64,000 nt of DNA from positions 1 to 64,000 of the forward strand of contig NZ_NEGG01000015.1 of the NCBI RefSeq assembly GCF_002135295.1, written 5' to 3'. A program made the translations under genes and the position numbers. The stretch comes from Acinetobacter sp. ANC 5054 (GTDB lineage: Bacteria > Pseudomonadota > Gammaproteobacteria > Pseudomonadales > Moraxellaceae). The notes under the pieces were generated by a model. The model did not search any database. It was not told the origin of the DNA and worked only from the letters and a program-made list of their open reading frames with translations. Shown here in pieces: positions 57,140 through 64,000 of this stretch (position 1 is its first letter; every line of letters starts with the position of its first letter).

Positions 57140-57820
57140 ATGAATTCTGCAAAACTAATCCTGCATCATCTGCCCAATTCACGCTCACAGCGCATTCTGT
57201 GGTTATTAGAAGAACTCAAATTAGATTATGAATTGCAAATTTGCGTTGATAAAAATAACGTGGATGTAAAACGGAAATTCCCCACATTATCTGTGCAAAA
57301 AAACGATACCGTACAAACTCTCACCGAAAGCAGCGCGATAGCCGAATATTTAGCACAGCATCAGCAGCAACTGGTGTTATCTGCGCAAGATGAACATTAC
57401 TGGCATTATTGCTTTTATCTGCATTATGCCGATGCCAGCTTTATGCCTAATTTGGCGCTAAAGCAGGTTTTTGCACAAATTGCACAGCAAACGCCTTGGT
57501 TGCTGCGTTTTGTCAGCCTTGCATTTAAGGCAACTTTTAACCGCGGATATTTAAACCCTGAAATGAAGCAGCAGCTTAATCAGCTAAATACTCATTTACA
57601 GCAGCACACTTGGCTGGCAGGAGATCAGTTCAGCATTGCAGATATCTTACTCTGGTTTCCACTGCACGCCAGCCAATACGCACATCCGCAATTTTCTGAT
57701 TATCCAGCGCTTCTCTCATATTTAAAGCAAATAAAAAGCAGACCCGCCTTCCAAACTGCACTGCAGAAAGGACACTGGTCTGCTGTAGAATTTCAGCGCT
57801 ATTGGCAAATTACACAATAA
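57140..57820 (+). CDS. Glutathione S-transferase family protein
   Basis: 226 residues. The N-terminal thioredoxin-like domain (about 1-80) has SRSQRILWLLEEL and the glutathione-contacting LTESSAIAEYL. The helical C-terminal domain (about 90-220) has the N-capping WLAGDQFSIADILL. Ser14 replaces a tyrosine at the usual active-site position, as in many bacterial GSTs. Substrate unknown. Confidence 0.9.
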   Translation: MNSAKLILHHLPNSRSQRILWLLEELKLDYELQICVDKNNVDVKRKFPTLSVQKNDTVQTLTESSAIAEYLAQHQQQLVLSAQDEHYWHYCFYLHYADASFMPNLALKQVFAQIAQQTPWLLRFVSLAFKATFNRGYLNPEMKQQLNQLNTHLQQHTWLAGDQFSIADILLWFPLHASQYAHPQFSDYPALLSYLKQIKSRPAFQTALQKGHWSAVEFQRYWQITQ

Positions 57821-57884
57821 ACTTTAAACAGTTGATGTAATTAAATAACGCGCTGATTTTAGTTCTAAAGAACAGATTGGGGGA

Positions 57885-59129
57885 TTAAGCCGATTTGCGT
57901 GAATTTACACGGCCTTTAATCACAGCTGTTAAATTACCTTTCAGATATTTAAAAAATACTTTTAGAGGTGACAGTTTTGGATTGGGCTGTTTGCCTTCAC
58001 CAATGGCTTTAAACTGCGCGGCATACCAAATAATTTCCATAATCGCCATTTTATCGACCATTGGAATACCAGTTTTAATTTTATCTACGCCATAACGTAC
58101 ATCCTGCCCTGCAATCAAACGGTCTGCCAATGCTGTTTCTACGGCAAACGGACGAGCAATACCGATAAATTCACATGCACCACTATCTAAGGCCGCATTC
58201 ATTCCCTCAACGGTACGGAAGCCGCCAGTCACCATTAAATGACATTTCACTTCTTTACGGATTTTAGATGCAAAATCTAGGAAATATGCTTCACGGGCAA
58301 TGGTCGATGCTTTGCGCTTATCTTCCTTAGCCCCTGCCATCGCTGGCGCTTCATAGGTACCGCCAGAGACTTCGATCAGGTCAATTCCCGCATCATCAAT
58401 GGCTTTAAATACGGTAATTACATCTTCTTCGCTAATGCCACCGCGCTGGAAATCCGCAGAGTTTAATTTGACTGAAATAATAAAACTCTCTGAGGTTGCA
58501 GCACGAACCGCTTTATATACTTCCAGCAAGAAGCGCATACGGTTTTCGACAGAACCGCCCCATTGGTCACTACGCTGATTGGTGAGCGGCGACAAAAACT
58601 GGCTGATTAAATATCCATGCGCACCATGCAGTTGCACACCTTCAAAGCCCGCTTTTTCGCATACGGCTGCTGCGGTCGCAAAACGCTGGATAATATCTAA
58701 AATTTCATCTTCAAGCAGTGCACGTGGCGTGCCAAACGTCGTGGCTAACATTGGACTGAATGGCACAGCAGACGGCGCAACAGTTTCTTTATTTAAGCCT
58801 TTAGGGCATTGGCGGCCCGGATGCGACAGCTGCACCAATTGCACCATGCCATGCTTTTTACCCACATCTGCCCATTGCTTCAGCAAAGCTAAATCACGTT
58901 CAGTTTCTACACCCACCACACCCGGCTCGTTTTTGGCGCGTAAATCGACCATCACGTTGCCGGTAATCGCACAGCCTAAACCACCTTTGGCCCATGCTTT
59001 ATATAAGCCAAAATGCAAATGGTTTGGCTGGCCCTGAACATTGGCCAAAGCTTCACTCATTGCACCTTTAATAATGCGGTTTTTAAATTGTGTATTACGT
59101 ATTTGAATGGGTTGGGCAAGATGGCTCAT
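57885..59129 (-). CDS. Old-Yellow-Enzyme family NADH:flavin oxidoreductase
   Basis: A 414-residue FMN-barrel protein. The conserved H-x-x-H-x-type substrate site is in FEGVQLHGAHGYLISQFLSP, and NQRSDQWGGSVENR and the phosphate-binding GIARPFAVE are present. It lacks the iron-sulfur and pyridine-nucleotide domains of FadH, so it is a stand-alone ene-reductase-like enzyme. A C-terminal extension (about 375-414) is basic and may touch the membrane. Substrate unknown. Confidence 0.9.
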   Translation of the reverse strand: MSHLAQPIQIRNTQFKNRIIKGAMSEALANVQGQPNHLHFGLYKAWAKGGLGCAITGNVMVDLRAKNEPGVVGVETERDLALLKQWADVGKKHGMVQLVQLSHPGRQCPKGLNKETVAPSAVPFSPMLATTFGTPRALLEDEILDIIQRFATAAAVCEKAGFEGVQLHGAHGYLISQFLSPLTNQRSDQWGGSVENRMRFLLEVYKAVRAATSESFIISVKLNSADFQRGGISEEDVITVFKAIDDAGIDLIEVSGGTYEAPAMAGAKEDKRKASTIAREAYFLDFASKIRKEVKCHLMVTGGFRTVEGMNAALDSGACEFIGIARPFAVETALADRLIAGQDVRYGVDKIKTGIPMVDKMAIMEIIWYAAQFKAIGEGKQPNPKLSPLKVFFKYLKGNLTAVIKGRVNSRKSA

Positions 59130-59233
59130 TTTGTTTTATTCACTTTTTGAGTTGATGCCTTTACTCTAGCTACATTTATTCTCGCGTCAATAGCAGTTAG
59201 ACAATATATATTGTCATTTTATGCAAGCCAGCA

Positions 59234-60841
59234 TCAATACTGGCTTGCTTCAATCAGTTTCTGCGTATATTCCGCTTGTGGATGCGCAAATAGTTGATCC
59301 GTGTCTTGAAATTCGACTACTTGCGCATGACGCAGCACCAGCACTTTTTGGCATAGCGCTTTCACCACTTGCAAGTCATGGCTAATAAACAGATAACTCA
59401 TCCCTGTTTGCTGCTGTAAACGGCGCAGCAATTTCACAATTGCACGCTGTGTCGTGCGGTCCAATGCTGAAGTTGGCTCATCCATAATCAGCACTTTGGG
59501 TTGCAATACCAATGCACGTGCCAGTGCAACACGCTGACGCTGACCGCCAGAGAGTTCATGCGGATAGCGCTGTTTAAAACTTGCTGGCAACTCAACCTGC
59601 TGCAAAGCGTCATCAATTTTCACGCTAATTTCTGTGGCTGAGAGCTTTTTCAGCGCCAAACCTTCACCAATGGTCTGTTCAACATTTAAACGTGGATTTA
59701 AGCTGCTAAATGGATCTTGAAATACAATTTGAAAGTCACTGCGTAAGGGCCGCAGCTTTTTCTCATTCAGCTGATTTAAATCCTGTCCTTGCAGCAAGAT
59801 CTGCCCTTCACTTTCAATTAAACGTGATACTGCCAAAGCCAAAGAGCTTTTGCCAGAACCACTCTCTCCAACAATGCCAATCGACTGGCCCTGTTGCAGC
59901 GCCATGCTTAAAGGCTCTACCGCGACAAAATAATCTTTAATACGGTTTAATAGGCCCTGCTTAATAGGAAAGCGCACACCAACATGGTCCAATTGCAGCA
60001 GTACAGGCTGCGTATCTAGCACTAGGGCTTCACCAAAATCATGATTTAACAGATTGCGCGTATAATCTTGTGTCGGTGTATCAAAGATTTGCTGTACATT
60101 GCCCTGCTCTACAGCCTCACCTTTATGCATCACAATGACCTGATCTGCATATTTACGCACCAAGTTTAAATCGTGACTAATCAAAATCATGGCCATTTTA
60201 CGGCTTTGTTGCAGTTCTTTAAGCAAATTTAGAATCTGCGCCTGCAAGGTGACATCCAGCGCAGTCGTCGGCTCATCGGCAATTAAGATATCGGGATCTA
60301 ACGCCAAAGCCATGGCGATCATGACCCGTTGGCGCTGACCACCTGACAGTTCATGTGGATAGCGTTTGAGTTTATCTTCAGGCTCTGGAATACCCACATC
60401 GTTTAAAAGTTCAATAACCCATTCACGCGTTTTAGCCTTCGAGCAGCCACGCAGGATTAAACTTTCACCAATAATTTTTTCGACACGATGCAGCGGGTTC
60501 AGTGCAGTCATCGGCTCCTGAAAAATCATCGCAATTTTTTCACCGCGAATTTGCCGCAATTCCGCTGTGTTCATTTGCAGAAGATTTTGACCATTCAACA
60601 GCGCCTGCCCTGTGACCTGCAAATTTTTCGGTAAGAGACCTAGTATGGCTAAACTGCTAATAGATTTTCCTGAACCGCTTTCACCCACAATCGCCAGTGT
60701 TTCACCAGCCTGCAGCTCAAAGTTAAGCGCCTGAACTAAAGTCTGCCCGTCATGTTCGATATGTAACTGACTCACCGACAGCATTGAATGCTGCTGTACA
60801 GCATCTTGCGGCATATTATTGACGTCTTGGATCGAATGCAT
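59234..60841 (-). CDS. yejF: Peptide ABC transporter, dual ATP-binding subunit
   Basis: About 535 residues with two complete ABC ATPase halves. Walker A GESGSGKS occurs twice (about residues 53 and 325), each half with an LSGGQRQR signature and a Walker B ([24 protein letters not shown]). It energises the YejB-YejE channel. ATG 60841 has GGGGAGG nine bases upstream and overlaps the end of yejE. ATG 60814 and 60784 are alternatives. Confidence 0.94.
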   Translation of the reverse strand: MHSIQDVNNMPQDAVQQHSMLSVSQLHIEHDGQTLVQALNFELQAGETLAIVGESGSGKSISSLAILGLLPKNLQVTGQALLNGQNLLQMNTAELRQIRGEKIAMIFQEPMTALNPLHRVEKIIGESLILRGCSKAKTREWVIELLNDVGIPEPEDKLKRYPHELSGGQRQRVMIAMALALDPDILIADEPTTALDVTLQAQILNLLKELQQSRKMAMILISHDLNLVRKYADQVIVMHKGEAVEQGNVQQIFDTPTQDYTRNLLNHDFGEALVLDTQPVLLQLDHVGVRFPIKQGLLNRIKDYFVAVEPLSMALQQGQSIGIVGESGSGKSSLALAVSRLIESEGQILLQGQDLNQLNEKKLRPLRSDFQIVFQDPFSSLNPRLNVEQTIGEGLALKKLSATEISVKIDDALQQVELPASFKQRYPHELSGGQRQRVALARALVLQPKVLIMDEPTSALDRTTQRAIVKLLRRLQQQTGMSYLFISHDLQVVKALCQKVLVLRHAQVVEFQDTDQLFAHPQAEYTQKLIEASQY

Positions 60842-61829
60842 CTCGCGCCGCCTCCCCAATATAAATCAGCAATGACAGAACAATTGCCAAAGTAAAAAAG
60901 CCCGACAGCGCAAGCCACGGTGCATTTAAATTGTTTTTACCCTGCAACAGCAGTTCACCCAGTGATGCCGCATCTGGCGGCAAGCCATAGCCCAAAAAGT
61001 CCAAAGCCGTTAACGCGGTAATGTTTGCAGTCAGCATAAATGGTAGCTGAGACAGGCTCGAGCTCATGGCATTTGGCAAAATATGCCGAAAAATAATGGC
61101 GCGGTCCGAAACACCTAAACTGCGCGCAGCCCGTACATAGTCAAAATTTCGTGCCCGCAGAAATTCTGCCCGCACCAAACCCACTAGTGCGGTCCAACCA
61201 AATAGCAGCATAATGACAAATAGCCAATACACACTCGGGGTAAACATGCTGACTAAAATCATCACCATAAACAGCATAGGCAAGCCGCCCCAAACTTCGA
61301 GTATGCGCTGACCAATCAAATCAACCCAGCCGCCATAATAGCCTTGTAGTGCGCCAACGATGATGCCCAGCAATGCCGAGGTCAGCGTTAATGCAAAACC
61401 AAACAGCAGTGATACACGTAAGCCATAAAGAATACGCGCCAAGACATCACGGCCTTGGTCATCGGTGCCGAGCCAATTTTGTGAGGTTGGTGCAGATGGC
61501 ACTGGCACAGCCAATTCTAAATTGGGCGTTTGATAGGAAAAATGGTTGATTGGCCACAGCGCCCAGCCTTTTTGCTGAATCAGCTGCTGCACCGCAGGAT
61601 CTTTATAATCTGCTTCGGTTTCAAACACGCCGCCAAATTCAGTTTCTGGGTAGCTTTTAAATGCTGGCACATACAAGCTGCTGCCGTATTTCACCAGCAG
61701 CGGCTTATCATTGGCAATCAGTTCTGCACCCAATGACAACACAAAAATAATGGCAAAAATAATAAAACAGCCAAAACCCAATTTATTCTGTTTAAAGCGC
61801 TTTAAGCGCGCCTGCATAATCGGGGACAT
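60816..61829 (-). CDS. yejE: Peptide ABC transporter permease YejE
   Basis: A 337-residue permease. It has an N-terminal helix, a long periplasmic loop (about 45-130), and then the binding-protein-dependent transport domain with the EAA-type loop RAEFLRARNFDYVRAARSLGVSDRAIIFRHILPNA (key residues AARSLG). The ATG overlaps the yejB stop (TAATG), with GGAG upstream. Confidence 0.95.
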   Translation of the reverse strand: MSPIMQARLKRFKQNKLGFGCFIIFAIIFVLSLGAELIANDKPLLVKYGSSLYVPAFKSYPETEFGGVFETEADYKDPAVQQLIQQKGWALWPINHFSYQTPNLELAVPVPSAPTSQNWLGTDDQGRDVLARILYGLRVSLLFGFALTLTSALLGIIVGALQGYYGGWVDLIGQRILEVWGGLPMLFMVMILVSMFTPSVYWLFVIMLLFGWTALVGLVRAEFLRARNFDYVRAARSLGVSDRAIIFRHILPNAMSSSLSQLPFMLTANITALTALDFLGYGLPPDAASLGELLLQGKNNLNAPWLALSGFFTLAIVLSLLIYIGEAARDAFDPRRQ

Positions 61830-62893
61830 TATTTTGCTCCCCGTGATTCAAAGTTAATGCGCGGGTCAATGATTTGATACAGCACATCACTGATTAATCG
61901 CAGAACCAAGCCTAATAGTGTGAAGATGAATAATGTGCCAAAAATAACAGGATAATCACGCTGAACAATGGCTTCAAAACCTAGCAGACCCAGACCATCT
62001 AAGTTGAAAATGATTTCAATAAATAAATTGCCGACAAAAAAGATGCCAATGAGCGCTTCAGGCAAACCTGCAATCACAATCAACATGGCGTTACGGAACA
62101 CATGCCCATACAGCACACGCGACTCAGTTAAGCCTTTCGAGCGCGCAGCCAGCACATATTGCTTATTCAGCTCTTCCATAAACGAATATTTTGTAAGATA
62201 CGTCAGTCCTGCAAATCCGCCAATTATCATCGCCAGTAGCGGCAAGGTCATATGCCAAAAATAATCGACAACTTTGCCCCACAGGCTCAGCTCAGCAAAA
62301 TTTTCCGAAACCAAGCCTTGCAGCGGGAACCATTGAAAGTACGAACCGCCCGCAAAAAACACAATAAGTAAAATAGCAAAAGCAAAGGCTGGAATGGCAT
62401 AGCCTACAGCCAGTAGCATTGAAGTCGCTTTATCAAACATTAAACCGTGCTGGCGGGCTTTTTTAATGCCTAGCGGTATTGATACCAAATAAATCAGCAA
62501 TGTGCTCCATAACCCCAAGGACAGCGAGACAGGAAGTTTTTCCCACAGCAGCTGCGTAACGGGCTTATCTTTAAAAAAACTGGTACCAAAATCTAACGTG
62601 GCATAGCCTTTGAGCATATGCCAGAAGCGCTGCATAAGCGGTCTATCGAATCCATATTGCGCCTTAATTTGCGCAACCATTTCATCGCTTAAACCCTTTT
62701 CACCTTGATATTGAATCGTATTATTCGCCATTTCACTATGGCTATTTCCCAGACCTTGAAAATGTTCAGCCTGCTGAATAGCCTGCTCTACAGGTCCACC
62801 GGGTGCGATTTGAATAACTATAAAATTAATCAGTAAAATGATAAATAATGTCGGAATCATCAAGAGCAATCGCTTTAAGATATAAGTGCTCAT
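61829..62893 (-). CDS. yejB: Peptide ABC transporter permease YejB
   Basis: A 354-residue permease with about six helices. The conserved start LKRLLLMIPTLFIILLINF and the EAA-type loop AARSKGLTESRVLYGHVFRNA are present. A periplasmic loop (about residues 30-110) is characteristic of YejB. AAGGACG lies before the ATG. It follows yejA by 32 bases. Confidence 0.95.
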   Translation of the reverse strand: MSTYILKRLLLMIPTLFIILLINFIVIQIAPGGPVEQAIQQAEHFQGLGNSHSEMANNTIQYQGEKGLSDEMVAQIKAQYGFDRPLMQRFWHMLKGYATLDFGTSFFKDKPVTQLLWEKLPVSLSLGLWSTLLIYLVSIPLGIKKARQHGLMFDKATSMLLAVGYAIPAFAFAILLIVFFAGGSYFQWFPLQGLVSENFAELSLWGKVVDYFWHMTLPLLAMIIGGFAGLTYLTKYSFMEELNKQYVLAARSKGLTESRVLYGHVFRNAMLIVIAGLPEALIGIFFVGNLFIEIIFNLDGLGLLGFEAIVQRDYPVIFGTLFIFTLLGLVLRLISDVLYQIIDPRINFESRGAK

Positions 62894-62925
62894 TTCAGAT
62901 TATCGTCCTTAAAATTCATTATTAC

Positions 62926-64000
62926 TTATTGTTTACGCAAATATTGAGCCACTGATTTTGCTTCTGTAGCATCACTCCACCAGTAATCAATACCTGTAGA
63001 AAGCTTTGGCTTCACTTCTGGTTGATGATACATGTTCCAATAAGCAAACCAGTTTTCACTTTGTCCAAACATAGGGATTTGGTAATAACCCGCACGCAAT
63101 AAACGATCCAATACCTGTGTCCGTACTATCAATTGCTCACGATTAGGTGCATGAATGATCTGATGTATGACAGCATCTATTGCAGGATTTTTGATGCCTG
63201 CATAATTGTAATTACCGGGCTGATCCGCTGACTGACTGCCCCACAATTGTGCTTGCTCACTGGAAGGTGTTAAAGATTGCGGCATTTCATCCATAATCAT
63301 ATCAAAATCAGTTTTACGCATCCGCTCGGTATATTGTGCTTCATCAACTTGTCGTAGTGAAACCTGAATACCTAATCGTTTTAAATTACGTATATACGGT
63401 AATAAAATACGCTGAACATTGTCTTGATGAATCAAAATTTCAAAGTGAATGGGCTGATCTTTTTGATCAACCAAACGACCATTTTGATAGAGATAACCCG
63501 CATTCAACAAAATTTGCCGTGCCTTTAATAAATTTTCACGGTTAAAACCACTTCCATCTGAAACAGGATAACGCCAATTTCCCAACACGCCTGTTTTTTG
63601 GAGCTTGGTCAATTTCGACAATAATGGATTTAAAACTTGTTGTTCAGCCGAAGAAGGCTCACCTTTCGCTTCCAATACACTATTAGAAAAATAACTTTGT
63701 AAGCGCTGATACTGCCCATAAAACAATGCTTTATTTTGCCATTCAAAATCATAAGCATAAGTCAAAGCTTGTCTAAATTGAATATCATTAAAGGGGGTTC
63801 GCCGCGTATTAAATATTAAACTTCTAGTCGGAATGGGTCGTTGATGTTTAGAGCGATATTTCACAACTAAGCCCGCTTTAAATGCAGGAAAATTATAGGC
63901 ACTCACCCAATTGCGTGCCTTCTTTTCCTCATACAAAGTAAATTGTCCTGCTTTAAAACCTTCAAAAGCGATTTCAGTACTACGATAATATACGTATTTC
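62926..64000 (-). CDS. yejA: Peptide ABC transporter substrate-binding protein YejA (C-terminal part; runs off window)
   Basis: The frame is open to the window edge, giving about 357 residues of the C-terminal part of a family-5 solute-binding protein. RSLIFNTRRTPFNDIQFRQALTYAYDFEW (key block FNTRRTPF) and the terminal IDYWWSDATEA are typical of YejA. The true start and signal peptide lie outside. With yejB-yejE-yejF it forms a peptide importer. In enterobacteria this system also takes up microcin C. Confidence 0.93.
   Translation of the reverse strand, partial: KYVYYRSTEIAFEGFKAGQFTLYEEKKARNWVSAYNFPAFKAGLVVKYRSKHQRPIPTRSLIFNTRRTPFNDIQFRQALTYAYDFEWQNKALFYGQYQRLQSYFSNSVLEAKGEPSSAEQQVLNPLLSKLTKLQKTGVLGNWRYPVSDGSGFNRENLLKARQILLNAGYLYQNGRLVDQKDQPIHFEILIHQDNVQRILLPYIRNLKRLGIQVSLRQVDEAQYTERMRKTDFDMIMDEMPQSLTPSSEQAQLWGSQSADQPGNYNYAGIKNPAIDAVIHQIIHAPNREQLIVRTQVLDRLLRAGYYQIPMFGQSENWFAYWNMYHQPEVKPKLSTGIDYWWSDATEAKSVAQYLRKQ

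Noticed and set aside
58579..59037. 152-codon plus-strand ORF opposite the Old-Yellow-Enzyme gene
   Set aside because: The opposite strand codes for a well-conserved flavoenzyme; the ORF is Cys/Ser/Pro-rich with no ribosome site.

Overview
The window is AT-rich chromosomal DNA of a gammaproteobacterium, most likely an Acinetobacter species (Moraxellaceae). This is inferred from gene content and order (lldP-lldR-lldD-dld, argG next to a diguanylate cyclase and pyrC-rnt-tRNA-Glu, glyA-rnk), from the protein sequences and from base composition. It was not tested by database search.

Layout. 1-9 kb: start of ahpF, a minus-strand operon of two TelA-like proteins plus a membrane protein, a UPF0114 membrane protein, a Crp/Fnr regulator, a TauD-type dioxygenase, rnk and glyA. 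9-15 kb: a DUF695/RraB-like protein, a lipase-like lipoprotein, an ExoX-like exonuclease, four small genes of unknown function and a candidate minus-strand small RNA. 15.3-32 kb: an accessory iron region. It begins with a broken phage-type integrase and an insertion-sequence end, then holds a seven-gene minus-strand operon (three small or PepSY membrane proteins plus an MdtABC/MuxABC-like RND pump with its outer-membrane channel). Divergent from this, behind a Fur box, lie fecI, a fecR broken by one in-frame stop, and an STN-type TonB-dependent receptor. A second insertion-sequence end and tRNA-Ser(UGA) close the region.

32-43 kb: fadH, then the lactate genes dld, lldD, lldR and lldP with two near-identical palindromic operators in front of lldP, a small membrane protein, and a DMT exporter divergent from a LysR regulator. 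43-57 kb: argG, a GGDEF protein, pyrC, rnt, a second Fur-box-preceded TonB receptor, two paralogous amino-acid permeases and an alpha/beta hydrolase, with five identical tRNA-Glu(UUC) genes scattered among them and a 15-base tRNA-Glu 3' fragment further on. 57-64 kb: a glutathione S-transferase, an Old-Yellow-Enzyme family protein and a yejABEF peptide ABC transporter running off the right edge.

The most interesting unit is the iron region. The receptor could import a ferric siderophore, the PepSY protein and its two small partners could support reductive iron release in the periplasm, and the RND pump could return the emptied siderophore to the outside. No siderophore biosynthesis gene is visible in the window, which would fit use of siderophores made by other organisms. 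That is an inference from gene order. The broken fecR suggests altered control of the receptor.
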